Source: Methanosarcina sp. 2.H.T.1A.6
GTDB lineage: Archaea > Halobacteriota > Methanosarcinia > Methanosarcinales > Methanosarcinaceae
Direction of reading: 5' to 3'
NCBI RefSeq assembly: GCF_000979455.1
Contig: NZ_JJOY01000023.1
Coordinates: 62,001-126,000 of the forward strand
DNA: 64,000 bases
Shown here: in pieces, positions 19,840 through 28,463 of the stretch
Position numbering within the stretch: the stretch's first letter is position 1
How the letters are laid out: the number at the start of each line of letters is the position of its first letter
Notes under the pieces: generated by a model
Database searches by the model: none
Told to the model about the DNA's origin: nothing
Seen by the model: only the letters and a program-made list of their open reading frames with translations
Made by a program: the position numbers and the translations under genes

Positions 19840-22200
19840 TCATATCTCGGCCCCCTGAATTTGTTTTTTTATCTCTGTTTCTTTTTCTACCATCCTGGCT
19901 CCTTTTCTCCTATCCCTCCAGGTATCAAGGAAAACTATCAGTGGTGGGAAAACCACAAAGGTAGCCAGGAGAGCCAGCACGACATCGATAACCGTAACCA
20001 TACCAAAGTCGGCTATCATGGGGAAAGGAGAAGCCAGCAGGGCCATAAACCCAAATACGGTAGTCGCTCCTGAAGCAACGATTGCACTTCCTATTTTGGA
20101 ACTGGCCATGTGGATTGCTTCCATAGGACTTTGCCCTTTATCCTTTTCTTCAAAGTAACGTTCCATCATGAGGACAGCATATTCGGACCCTACTCCTAAG
20201 ATCAAAGCTCCCAAAGTTGCTGTTAGAGGAGTGTAGCTGATGTTAAGATAACTCATGACTCCTCCTGACCAGCCGATAACTATGACCATTGGAATTATAG
20301 GGACCAGAGCTTTCACCCAGTCTCTGTAAACAATATAAAGCCCTGCGAGTACGAGGACAAGGCCGAGGAAAGTCATTGCTATCCGTCCACTGGTAAGAGC
20401 AGTAATGACCTCTATAAAGACGACCGAGTTTCCGGTAATCGTGGCTGTGATACCTGGGGGAGCTGGCATCCACTGCATATCCTGCTTAACGATGTTTGTA
20501 AGTTCTTTAATACCCACTACCTTGATGTCTGCAACCGCATTCCCTATATTGAAGTTCAGGAGAAGCATATTTTTCCCGTACATGTAGCGGTTCTTCTGCG
20601 CTTCAGGGATTTCGGAATAAATTTCCTCTATCTCCTGGCTGGTGTCAGGAATCACTCCCCCATTCCTTTCCTTTACGAGAGATACGATGCTCGAAGCGCT
20701 GTAAATATGGCTACTGGTTGCCACCTCATGTTCGGAAAACTGGTCAATCCATTTCAGGACATCAGGGTTGGCTGTGTCATCAACTTTTATTATAAGGTTT
20801 AATTCGTCGCTTCCGCCCATGATATCCCCCATGTGTTTGAGGTCCACAAGGGAAGGCATATCCTGGGGTACAAATTCTTGAACGTCAGTCTGGATAGGCA
20901 CGGACTGATCTAGGTAGATGCCGCCAAAGCAGAGCAAGCATGCGATCCCCAGTACGATAACATCATATTTGATCGTCAGGTCCGTTGTTTTCTGGAGGAC
21001 ATTTCCTATTAAGTGGTTGCTTTCTCCCTCTCCTTCAGGCTTTTTCTTCTTTCCCGAATCTGCAGGTTTTATCTTATTTGCTACCTTCCTCAAGGGGTTT
21101 TTATCTGAATATTTATCAAATATTGAGATTGTTGCAACACCTACGAATATAGAGGAGAGGTAACACATGGCAATGCCTATCAGGAGCAGTTTCCCAAAGT
21201 CCTGGATCATTGGCACCGTGGATGTGAAAAGGGAAAAAAAACCAAGGGCTGTCATTGTTAGGGCGATGAGGACCGCAGGACCTGTGTGCTTTACGGTTTC
21301 TATAACTGCTCTTTTTTTGTTCCCTTTTTCATGCAGTTCTTCTTCAAGTCTGTTATGGAACTGGATGGCATAGTCAATCCCTACGCCTATGAGGATCGGG
21401 AATGCAGACATTGAAACCATAGACATTGGAATCCCTACATAACCCATAGCTCCGAATGTGTAAACAATTCCGAGAAGCACTACTGGCAGAGGAAGAAGAC
21501 ACCAGCGGACATGTCTGAACACGAGGAGTAGTACAATAACCATGAAAATAGCTGAAAGCCCTAAAAGTACACCCATGCTGGAATTCATTTCTTTGTTCAT
21601 GGAGATTTGGAATGCCGGGTCACCTGTAACGATAATATTGTAAGAAGGTGGAAATTCCGCAAATGGAACTGCATCTTCAGTGGCAGTAAGGATGTCCTGC
21701 TGAGTTTTGTCATTGGCTGAGCCGGCCATTACTATCGAAATCAACATATGGGTATTGTCAGGGATAATCTGACCGAAAATAGAAGGATTTCCGTCTATGA
21801 TAGCTTCTATTTCTTCATTGGTTTCGGGAAGTTCATACCTCCCTGTTGTCTTGTAGTTGATCGTTTTGATAAGGGAGGCAGGGCTTGTAGTCTCAATCAC
21901 TCCGTCCGTTGCCGCAAGCTGATGTTCTAACCTGTCCACAGCCTCCATCAGGTCAGCATTTCTCACCTCGTTGCCCTCTACCATTACAACAATAGACTGT
22001 GTCTGAAAAATATTCTGATAAAGGTGATCGTAGTTCTGGTAGAGAGGAGAGTCTTTCCCGACAAAGGTCTCCGTCCCTGCTTTCATCTCTATTAGCTGTG
22101 CTCCCTGCATTGATATGATTATGAACAGGAAAGCTATCAGGAGTACGGAAAAACGGTTATTCTGAATAATAAACCCCAGTTTTTCAAAAGATTTTTTAAT
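19840..22200 (-). CDS. RND superfamily exporter (HAE3/MMPL-like), probable AUU start
   Basis: A 12-helix proton-driven exporter of about 786 residues with two homologous halves. Each half has a large external loop and a five-helix bundle; the charged motifs are GVGIDYAIQFHNRL in the first half and GVGSEYAVLMMERY in the second. The first ATG (22110) comes after the sequence for helix 1. In frame upstream are 30 more codons (KKSFEKLGFII..., FSVLLIAFLFIIIS) giving a typical cytoplasmic start plus helix 1. They begin with ATT at 22198-22200, eight bases after GAGG, and there is an in-frame TGA just before. Two COG1361 genes follow with overlaps. Cargo is unknown; hydrophobic molecules or lipids are typical of the family. 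A frameshift in the reference near 22200 is an alternative to the AUU start. Confidence 0.85.
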   Translation of the reverse strand: MKKSFEKLGFIIQNNRFSVLLIAFLFIIISMQGAQLIEMKAGTETFVGKDSPLYQNYDHLYQNIFQTQSIVVMVEGNEVRNADLMEAVDRLEHQLAATDGVIETTSPASLIKTINYKTTGRYELPETNEEIEAIIDGNPSIFGQIIPDNTHMLISIVMAGSANDKTQQDILTATEDAVPFAEFPPSYNIIVTGDPAFQISMNKEMNSSMGVLLGLSAIFMVIVLLLVFRHVRWCLLPLPVVLLGIVYTFGAMGYVGIPMSMVSMSAFPILIGVGIDYAIQFHNRLEEELHEKGNKKRAVIETVKHTGPAVLIALTMTALGFFSLFTSTVPMIQDFGKLLLIGIAMCYLSSIFVGVATISIFDKYSDKNPLRKVANKIKPADSGKKKKPEGEGESNHLIGNVLQKTTDLTIKYDVIVLGIACLLCFGGIYLDQSVPIQTDVQEFVPQDMPSLVDLKHMGDIMGGSDELNLIIKVDDTANPDVLKWIDQFSEHEVATSSHIYSASSIVSLVKERNGGVIPDTSQEIEEIYSEIPEAQKNRYMYGKNMLLLNFNIGNAVADIKVVGIKELTNIVKQDMQWMPAPPGITATITGNSVVFIEVITALTSGRIAMTFLGLVLVLAGLYIVYRDWVKALVPIIPMVIVIGWSGGVMSYLNISYTPLTATLGALILGVGSEYAVLMMERYFEEKDKGQSPMEAIHMASSKIGSAIVASGATTVFGFMALLASPFPMIADFGMVTVIDVVLALLATFVVFPPLIVFLDTWRDRRKGARMVEKETEIKKQIQGAEI

Positions 22201-22404
22201 ATTTGATTCCTCTCATAATTTTTAATATGAAGTACCATTTAGGAACCTTGATTCACATCTTCAACCTGCCGGGTTTCCCTTTTGGCTGGAGGTTCCCCAT
22301 CCAAGGTTTGTTATTATTACATTTCTATCCTTTTTATACTGTTTGATACGTTCTTAAGTCTCGTAGATTTGCTGGCTTATAGAGATAGAAAAGATTTAAA
22401 TCTA

Positions 22405-22425
22405 TTGTTACTTTAGGGGTAACAA
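22405..22425 (+). promoter_or_regulatory. Inverted repeat TTGTTAC-N7-GTAACAA at the TrmB gene start
   Basis: Perfect 7-bp arms around TTTAGGG end immediately before the ATG. They include the AGGGG ribosome binding site and lie just after the TATA-like TTTAAAT. This is a good candidate for an autoregulatory operator. It also lies about 200 bases upstream of the divergent RND gene. Confidence 0.6.
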
Positions 22426-23205
22426 ATGTTTTCACAACTTAATCCTCAGTTAATTCATAATCTGGAGAGGCTAGGGCTAACTGAAAACGAGGCAAAAGCC
22501 TATGTTGGGGTTGTCAGTTTGAGAGAGACTACGGCCAGGGAAGTCCATGAACTCACTAATGTGCCAAGAGCCAAGATATACGAAGTCCTTAAAGTGCTGG
22601 CAAAGAAGGGTTATCTGGAAATCCGCCAGGGTTCTCCAACCTATTTTCGTGCAGTTGACCCTAAGCAGGTAATAGGCAAGATAAAAGATGAATTCATCAA
22701 CTGCGCAATCGAGGCGCTTGACCAGCTCAATGAATTGAGTTACGAACTTCCTAAAACATCTCCTGTCTGGTGTATCCAGAGTGAGTGGGGAATAAAAAAT
22801 AGAATCCGTGAAATTCTCAGTGGAGTAAAGGAAGAGCTGATTGTTTTTGCATCCAGCCCCGAAATCTTGCAGGAATTTGAGGCAGATCTTAAAAAATTGG
22901 AAAAAACTTGTCGATTAACCTTTATTGTGAATGAACTGGACAGGTTCAAATTGCTGCCGTTTGAGTTTAGAGAGACTACAAAAGAATTCTCGGACTTCAT
23001 GAATAATATTGTAATTGATGGGCTCCAGTATGATGAACAATTCTTCATGATAGCGGATGGAAAAGAATCAATAGGAGTCCACAGTGCAGGAAACAAAAGA
23101 GAAGCAGTCGTAATCAAGTTGCCAGTCGTTTGCTACCTGCAAAAAATGATCTATAACAGGGTGCTTGAGCCGAGTTTCATTAAAAAAGATCTTAACTCTG
23201 TTTAA
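22426..23205 (+). CDS. TrmB family transcriptional regulator
   Basis: A 259-residue regulator. The N-terminal winged helix (about 10-80) reads LERLGLTENEAKAYVGVVSL, then TNVPRAKIYEVLKVLAKKGY and RQGSPTYFRAVDP, the standard TrmB DNA-binding domain. The C-terminal part (about 115-250) fits the TrmB effector domain with PLD-like strands (EELIVFASSP). TrmB proteins are classically sugar-responsive, but in Methanosarcina relatives also regulate non-sugar genes. The divergent position next to the RND/COG1361 operon makes that operon the likely target (inference). Confidence 0.9.
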   Translation: MFSQLNPQLIHNLERLGLTENEAKAYVGVVSLRETTAREVHELTNVPRAKIYEVLKVLAKKGYLEIRQGSPTYFRAVDPKQVIGKIKDEFINCAIEALDQLNELSYELPKTSPVWCIQSEWGIKNRIREILSGVKEELIVFASSPEILQEFEADLKKLEKTCRLTFIVNELDRFKLLPFEFRETTKEFSDFMNNIVIDGLQYDEQFFMIADGKESIGVHSAGNKREAVVIKLPVVCYLQKMIYNRVLEPSFIKKDLNSV

Positions 23206-23377
23206 GAACCTTAACATGTTGCCGATCTAAAGACGTTCATACTTTCGGATACTATTATTTGGCTACTATTAATATGATCTAATATTATCTAATATGATCT
23301 AATATGAGCTGAAAGTAGAGTTCTCTAACAGGGCTCTTTTCACAGATGCAGGGAACAGAGTTAAGCAGGTGTATAAT

Positions 23378-24040
23378 ATGAATAGTGTAAAAATTGAAGG
23401 CGTTAGTATTCAATGGTTCGGGAATTCCGGTTTTCTGCTTGAAGGGGATGGCATAAAAATCTATATCGACCCGTATAAGATCGATAAAGAACCAGCTTTT
23501 GATGACAAGGCAGATATTCTCCTCATCACACATGAGCACTTTGACCATTGCAGCCCCACGGATATTCGGAAAGTCCGGAGGTCTGACACAACCACATTGA
23601 TCCCTGAGAGCTGTTCCCTTGAGTTCAGAGGTGATGCCAGGAGGGTTGCTGAAGGGGATATCCTGGCTGACGGGCTTGAGATCAAAGGGGTTCGGATTGA
23701 GGTGGTCCCAGCCTATAACCTTGATAAACCATACCATCCCAGGGGACTTGGAGTGGGGTATATAGTAGAACTTGGAGGATTGAGGATCTACCATGCAGGA
23801 GACTGCGACTTCTTCCCGGAGATGGAGACTTTCAGTGCCGATATAGCTCTTCTGCCCATCGGGGGTACATATACCATGGATGAAGAAGAAGCTGCCAGCG
23901 CAGTAGCAGTTATCTCTCCGAGGTTTGTTATTCCCATGCACTACGGGTATTCAGAAGGAATGGACGGAGACCCCGAAAGGTTTAAAGCCCTTGTACACAG
24001 CAAGAATCCAGATATTAACGTGATTATTCTTGATTCCTGA
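23378..24040 (+). CDS. UPF0173-like metal-dependent hydrolase (metallo-beta-lactamase fold)
   Basis: A 220-residue protein of the UlaG/UPF0173-like branch. Seen: the zinc motif THEHFDHCSP (His52, His54, Asp56, His57), HAGDCD and PMHYGY, which supply the two-metal site. The N-terminus is IEGVSIQWFGNSGFLLEGDG. I start at the ATG at 23378, six bases after GGTG; a GTG at 23369 would be part of that site. The substrate is unknown for most of this family. It precedes rnp4 by 63 bases, so co-transcription with an RNA-processing gene is possible. Confidence 0.88.
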   Translation: MNSVKIEGVSIQWFGNSGFLLEGDGIKIYIDPYKIDKEPAFDDKADILLITHEHFDHCSPTDIRKVRRSDTTTLIPESCSLEFRGDARRVAEGDILADGLEIKGVRIEVVPAYNLDKPYHPRGLGVGYIVELGGLRIYHAGDCDFFPEMETFSADIALLPIGGTYTMDEEEAASAVAVISPRFVIPMHYGYSEGMDGDPERFKALVHSKNPDINVIILDS

Positions 24041-24103
24041 TTTCGCTTTTTGAGAAGGGCTGAAACAGGACTCCTTGATCAGAAAAAAAGGATCGGTCTA
24101 TCA

Positions 24104-24427
24104 ATGCCTAAAGTAGCCAGAAAAAAGCAGAAAAACCTTATTCTGAATATAGCAGTCCAGCGTATGTGGCGGCTTTTTGAGCTTGCGAAAGCTGAGTTTC
24201 CAGAAAACCCTGAGCGCAGCAGGCGTTACGTACAGCTCATACGAAATATCTCTATGAGGAACAGGATTAGCATTCCAGGGGAAATTAAAAGCAGGATCTG
24301 CAAACATTGTTATGCGTTCCTTATGCCTGGACACAATGCCCGTTACAGATTGAAAGGAGGGTTTATTGTCGTATCCTGCGAGCACTGCGGAAAGGAAATG
24401 AGGCACCCCTATAAAAGGTTGAAATAA
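24104..24427 (+). CDS. rnp4: Ribonuclease P protein component 4 (Rpp21/Rpr2)
   Basis: A 107-residue subunit of archaeal RNase P, which removes 5' leaders from tRNA precursors. It has the N-terminal two-helix region (NLILNIAVQRMWRLFELAKA) that pairs with Rpp29, and a C-terminal zinc ribbon with CKHC (66-69) and CEHC (92-95). The basic ends fit RNA binding. The ATG at 24104 gives the normal length; an in-frame TTG 54 bases upstream is less likely. Confidence 0.95.
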   Translation: MPKVARKKQKNLILNIAVQRMWRLFELAKAEFPENPERSRRYVQLIRNISMRNRISIPGEIKSRICKHCYAFLMPGHNARYRLKGGFIVVSCEHCGKEMRHPYKRLK

Positions 24428-24472
24428 AAAGGTTGGACTTATGGTTTCCGGCTGCTTCTTCCTGAACCGGAT

Positions 24473-24742
24473 TCAAGTTAGCATCGAAGTTAGAAGTTGT
24501 TTCACAATATAGGTTACAAGGAGAATAACGCTTACGATCATTAGATATGAGAATACGTTTCTGTATACTACGTCTTTTCCGGAACCTGCCTTCATCCCCA
24601 GGGATCCGGCACAGCCACCACAGGAAGCAGAGTCACACCCGCATCCCAGCTTGACTTCTTGATAGGGGCTCTTAACACTTTTTTTGATATTACCTGAACT
24701 GTTGTTTATGACAGGCAGTATTTTTTTATTGTTTTCGGACAT
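24473..24742 (-). CDS. Small Cys-rich single-pass membrane protein, unknown function
   Basis: An 89-residue protein. The N-terminal half is polar; then comes a cysteine cluster LGCGCDSASCGGCAGSLG (Cys34, 36, 41, 44); the C-terminal part is one membrane helix (about 66-86). The cluster could bind a metal or an Fe-S centre, or form disulfides. I use the ATG at 24742 because a TATA-like GTTTATAT about 28 bases upstream suits a message with almost no leader; a TTG at 24763 is possible. It is convergent with rnp4. I do not recognise the family. Confidence 0.7.
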   Translation of the reverse strand: MSENNKKILPVINNSSGNIKKSVKSPYQEVKLGCGCDSASCGGCAGSLGMKAGSGKDVVYRNVFSYLMIVSVILLVTYIVKQLLTSMLT

Positions 24743-24876
24743 GTATGCAGGGTTTGCATCCAAATGATATAAACGTTCTTTTTAAATCTCAAGAATATCC
24801 GGCATATTTCCCGAATATGAATGAGTTTTTCCCTAAGGGTGCTCTTTCCCTGCCATAAAGGTGTCAGCCAGTGAGT

Positions 24877-25188
24877 TTACGCCTTAGAAGGAATTTCCTG
24901 CCCTCTCATCTTTCTTATTGACAAAGAGATCTGCTTTGCAATAACGGATTTTGGACCCTTATCATCCACGAGCACTCTCCCGCTGACTTCCCACCAGGAT
25001 TTTGGATAGGCTTTTTCAGGCTCTACTTCAGGGTTCAGGCCCAGCTGCCTGGCAGCTTCCTTAATCTCATTCAGATGAGGCTCCTTTACGGCATTTTTTC
25101 GAGAGATTATCCTTCCATTGCTTCTGGATTTAGTCTGGTCAATGTATGCAGGCCAGATTACAAGTTTTCCTTTGTCTTTCATCATCAT
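24877..25188 (-). CDS. srp19: Signal recognition particle 19 kDa protein
   Basis: A 103-residue SRP19 that binds 7S RNA helices 6 and 8 and prepares the RNA for SRP54. Seen: KLVIWPAYIDQTKSRSNGRI (start of the RNA-binding fold), then AARQLGLNPEVEPEKAYPKS and the WWEVSGRVLV strand, all SRP19 hallmarks. The protein is rich in Lys and Arg. Three consecutive ATG codons open the frame; the exact one is unclear. It is near rnp4 but on the opposite strand. Confidence 0.96.
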   Translation of the reverse strand: MMMKDKGKLVIWPAYIDQTKSRSNGRIISRKNAVKEPHLNEIKEAARQLGLNPEVEPEKAYPKSWWEVSGRVLVDDKGPKSVIAKQISLSIRKMRGQEIPSKA

Positions 25189-25369
25189 GTTATCTTCGTT
25201 CTAAATTGCTTTCATCAAATTTAAAACTGCCCGGCAGCTTCTGAGTTTCTGAGTTTCTTTTTATCAATGTAAAGTTTCTTTTTGTCAATGTAAAGTTTCT
25301 GGTTTTTCTCCATATCTGATACCCTGTAACTATTTATCTTCCCCGGACAATTTCTGGACGGTGCATTAT

Positions 25370-25627
25370 ATGATTCCGGTGTTTTCAATTGATGAAAAAG
25401 TCAGGGCTTACATCAGGAAGAGCGAGCAGGACTTCAGGCTTTCCACTTCTCCGGAGGGGCCTGTGCTTCTCCCGCTTGGGGAATCCTCTTCCAAACCCTC
25501 TGACCTGAAAATCCTTGTTGGCAGCAATATTCTTTACGTTTCCAAACTTCAGGCAAAATATATCAAAAAAATTGACTGGCCTATGGTAGAAAGGTATCTG
25601 AGTTCATCAGGAGAATCAAAAACCTGA
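25370..25627 (+). CDS. Small conserved-looking hypothetical protein
   Basis: An 85-residue soluble protein starting MIPVFSIDEKVRAYIRKSEQ. GGTG lies six bases before the ATG at 25370, so it is probably expressed. No zinc motif or membrane helix is seen. The neighbour on the other strand is srp19. It does not match Gar1, which can occur near srp19 in archaea. I do not recognise the family. Confidence 0.6.
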   Translation: MIPVFSIDEKVRAYIRKSEQDFRLSTSPEGPVLLPLGESSSKPSDLKILVGSNILYVSKLQAKYIKKIDWPMVERYLSSSGESKT

Positions 25628-25882
25628 ACTTGAGCTTTGATTGCTATTTTTATTGTGGCTATTCCTATTTTTATTTTTATGCAATGATTTTTACTTTTCT
25701 GTTAGCTAAACCGGAGCTATTTTGTGTTTTTCTTCTGACAGGTTATCCGTTTTGTTTATTAAGAAGAGAGAGCATAGGATAAAGGCTGACCTGTTACAGA
25801 TCCTGCAAGCTTCGCTCTAAATAAAAGGAAAATTGCTGCAGGCTGAAAAGAGATCGCTTCAAGCCCAAGGGAGAATTCTTCC

Positions 25883-26749
25883 GTGAAAATGAGAACAAAA
25901 AGTATATTTATGCTCCTTGCCCTGCTGGTGGTCTTCATGTCGGGCTGTATTGACCAAAAAAAGGAGATCATTCTGGATGAGCCTGGTAATATCTCCAATT
26001 ATGAATATGAGGTTTTTCTGGATGAGTGGGATAATGAAATTCCAGCAAATACCACCACATATTATATTTTGGGAGACAAAACAGAGGTACAGGTCGTCCA
26101 GCTCGTCATAAATAGCAGCAAGCTTGAAATTTTTCCGTCAGACTCTCTTGGCGGAGGTTCTAATGAAGACCCCATTAAAAATCTTGTACTTCTGGCGGAA
26201 CCTGCAAATGAAACTGTAGCAAGTTCAAAAACTTTTATGAGGCTTTCAAATAGCAGCAACGTTTCGGATATCAATTATACTCTTACGCAGGAAATTACCC
26301 GGAATATGAAGGTAATAAACCTTGAATTTGAAGAACCTGTTACGGGTTTTATTGCGTACACCCTTGATACGCCCGGAACTCAGAGTTTTGCTTTTATGAA
26401 ACCTGACTCCGAGTTCATCCGTGTGATTCTTCCGAAGGGTTTTGCCACAGGTAATAGAGTATTCGGAATAGCAAGGCCTGAACCTTATGACACAAGCTTC
26501 GATGAAGAAGGAAGGCAGACTCTCCTGTGGATCTCTTCCAAGATGGGAGGACGGGAAGAGGCTATTCAGGTTAAATACTATGCTGAATCCGCACCCATGT
26601 ATTTCTTCGCTGCAATTGTAGCCCTGCTATTCGGGGTTGCTACGGTGCTTTCGCGTTATTCCAGGAGCAAAAAAGAACTGGAAAGCGTTCGGGAGATTTT
26701 CGAACTCGAAAAGGAATATGAAGAAAAAGCACGTAGGAAAAAGAAATAA
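25883..26749 (+). CDS. Predicted lipoprotein with C-terminal membrane helix (DUF5803-like)
   Basis: A 288-residue exported protein. Signal peptide and lipobox are at the N-terminus (MLLALLVVFMSGC, Cys about 22). The outer region is Asn/Ser-rich and probably beta-structured. Near the C-terminus is one membrane helix (SAPMYFFAAIVALLFGVATV, about 235-257), then a strongly basic, coiled-coil-prone cytoplasmic tail (KKELESVREIFELEKEYEEK). This lipobox-plus-helix layout reminds me of the archaeal DUF5803 family; that name needs a profile search. The GTG at 25883 follows GGGAGA; an ATG six bases later is possible. The function is unknown. Confidence 0.78.
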   Translation: MKMRTKSIFMLLALLVVFMSGCIDQKKEIILDEPGNISNYEYEVFLDEWDNEIPANTTTYYILGDKTEVQVVQLVINSSKLEIFPSDSLGGGSNEDPIKNLVLLAEPANETVASSKTFMRLSNSSNVSDINYTLTQEITRNMKVINLEFEEPVTGFIAYTLDTPGTQSFAFMKPDSEFIRVILPKGFATGNRVFGIARPEPYDTSFDEEGRQTLLWISSKMGGREEAIQVKYYAESAPMYFFAAIVALLFGVATVLSRYSRSKKELESVREIFELEKEYEEKARRKKK

Positions 26750-26785
26750 CCCGAGACAAATATTCTCCTTATTTTCAGTCGAATA

Positions 26786-26805
26786 CCCCGCAGCTTGCTG
26801 CGGGG
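26786..26805. repeat. REP-like palindrome (CCCCGCAGC-TT-GCTGCGGGG)
   Basis: A perfect GC-rich 9-bp stem with a 2-base loop in AT-rich surroundings, followed by TGCGCCAGCGCA. It lies 37 bases after the lipoprotein stop codon. Its composition, unlike the neighbouring DNA, suggests a dispersed repeat; termination is another possible role. Confidence 0.6.
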
Positions 26806-26911
26806 TGCGCCAGCGCAGTTTCAATTTATTCCAGGGTTCTTTTTTCAAACACTTATTTATTTTTAGACCAACAATCAACTATTTATTCAAGTTTTGCATA
26901 TTATATTCTTG

Positions 26912-27595
26912 ATGAAGGCGTGGGGAAGTCTCCGACACAAATTCTTTTATTTCTTAAATTCTGCACCGGAAGGTCTCTCTCCTGTTATCGGTTCCCTGCT
27001 CCTTCTTCTAATCGTTTTTGTGCTTGTGGGGGCAGTTGCTAGCAGCATTAATCTCTCCGAAGGCAGGACAAATTTTCAGCCTCCTTTTGCAAAAATTACT
27101 CTTGAATCCTGCGAAGGGGGGATTTACGGTGCCGGACCTGTAAGCAAATGGGTCACGTTTAAGGAAAATCAAATTGTCCTTATGCATGAGGGGGGAGATT
27201 CCCTTCCATTAGATTCTATCTCGATAAGAATTTCCGGATATGGCAATTCTTTCAAGGGAAATATTTCTAATGGAACTGGAAAAAGAATTGAAGGAGATGT
27301 AGAGGTTTTTTACCTGGACCTGAGCCAAAAAGGAAAAAATAAGGACTATACGGCTCGAAATCGTGCAGTTTTGGAGGATGGGTCCTGGGATGTGGGTGAA
27401 AAATTGATTCTTTGCGGAAGAGACAGTGCTAGTGGGAATATTTATTCCAGTGTTAAGGTCAGTGTAGGCGGGGTCGATGAAACTAAGAATAATTATGGTT
27501 TCAAAGCAGGCACTGAAATTACCCTGATGGTTATTGACCGCAAAGGCAGGAATGTTCTTGCTGAAAGGACAGCTATCGTCAAACTCGCCGAGTGA
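26912..27595 (+). CDS. Archaeal type IV pilin-like protein
   Basis: A 227-residue protein. A short basic N-terminus is followed by SAPEGLSPVIGSLLLLLIVF and VLVGAVASS, which is the class III signal of archaeal pilins (EGLSPVIG, cleaved before the hydrophobic helix by a PilD/EppA-like peptidase). The rest (about 60-227) is a beta-rich head. The family is often listed as archaeal type IV pilin N-terminal domain (DUF1628). No pilus assembly ATPase or platform gene is nearby, so it would rely on genes elsewhere. ATG at 26912 chosen; an in-frame start six codons upstream is possible. Confidence 0.83.
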   Translation: MKAWGSLRHKFFYFLNSAPEGLSPVIGSLLLLLIVFVLVGAVASSINLSEGRTNFQPPFAKITLESCEGGIYGAGPVSKWVTFKENQIVLMHEGGDSLPLDSISIRISGYGNSFKGNISNGTGKRIEGDVEVFYLDLSQKGKNKDYTARNRAVLEDGSWDVGEKLILCGRDSASGNIYSSVKVSVGGVDETKNNYGFKAGTEITLMVIDRKGRNVLAERTAIVKLAE

Positions 27596-27701
27596 TAAAA
27601 CATTTTGGCAAGTTCGATCCGGATCATATAAATACGTTGGGCGAGGCGAGAGATGAAATCGCCACCCATAACTGGACTTTCATGGAGTCTTCCCTTCAGA
27701 G

Positions 27702-28463
27702 TTATTTTTCCCCGTAGAGCAGATGATATTTGTAGTTATAGGCTATCCGTTTCCGGAATGGCATCTTCTTTTTCTGAATTTCCCTCACGTCTTTCAGGTC
27801 AAGGTCCTTTACATTTTTTAAACCTGCCTCCTTAAAGTATTCGAGCGTCTTTTCCGGCGGGACTCCGTGACAGTTAGGAAGTTCACTATTGATCTCTCTT
27901 GAATAGTGCCCTTTTCTGGGATTCCTTCTCTCGGCAAGCAAAGTGCAGAAATCGCTAACAAACCTCCTTGCCTTCGTTTCGAAGGTGCCGTCATTCCAGA
28001 CCCCGTCAACAACAATAAGCACTCCTCCTTTCTTCATTACTTTTTTCCAGTTCATGACTGCGGTATCGGGGTGCGGAAGGGTCCAGAGCAGGTGGCGGTT
28101 GACAACAACATCGAAGGTATCCTCCTCAAAAGGAGGGGCTTCGGCATCCCCTTTTTTGAAGACGCTGTCAAACCCTTTCTTAGATGCTTTTTCCCTGGCT
28201 TTTGCAAGCATTTTTTCCGAAAGGTCAAGGCCTGTAACGTGGTGTCCCATTTCAGCAAACAGCAGCCCTATTTCACATGTCCCGCACCCTACATCAAGTA
28301 TCTTTAGCCTGCCTGGAGGAAGCAGGCGTTTAAAAACACGTTTCCAGGCTTCCCTTTCGATTTCACTCTGAATTCCGTGCCCTTCCTGGCTGTCGTAGGT
28401 CTCGGATGAGACATCCCAGATACGAGCAATAGTTTGTTTTATCTGGTTTTCCTGAGTTGTCAT
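27702..28463 (-). CDS. Class I SAM-dependent methyltransferase, last gene of the ABC transporter operon
   Basis: A 253-residue methyltransferase. Motif I is LKILDVGCGTCEIG (about 53-66); the third Gly of the usual GxGxG is Cys here. Motif II is VTGLDLSEKM, motif III DAEAPPFEEDTFDVVVNRHL, and motif IV LWTLPHPDTAVMNWKKV. It is a clear paralogue of the methyltransferase at 33708-34475, which keeps the normal Gly. The ATG overlaps the stop of the upstream ATPase (ATGA), and GAGG lies before it, so it is co-translated with the transporter. The substrate is unknown; a molecule handled by the importer is a reasonable guess (inference). Confidence 0.88.
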   Translation of the reverse strand: MTTQENQIKQTIARIWDVSSETYDSQEGHGIQSEIEREAWKRVFKRLLPPGRLKILDVGCGTCEIGLLFAEMGHHVTGLDLSEKMLAKAREKASKKGFDSVFKKGDAEAPPFEEDTFDVVVNRHLLWTLPHPDTAVMNWKKVMKKGGVLIVVDGVWNDGTFETKARRFVSDFCTLLAERRNPRKGHYSREINSELPNCHGVPPEKTLEYFKEAGLKNVKDLDLKDVREIQKKKMPFRKRIAYNYKYHLLYGEK

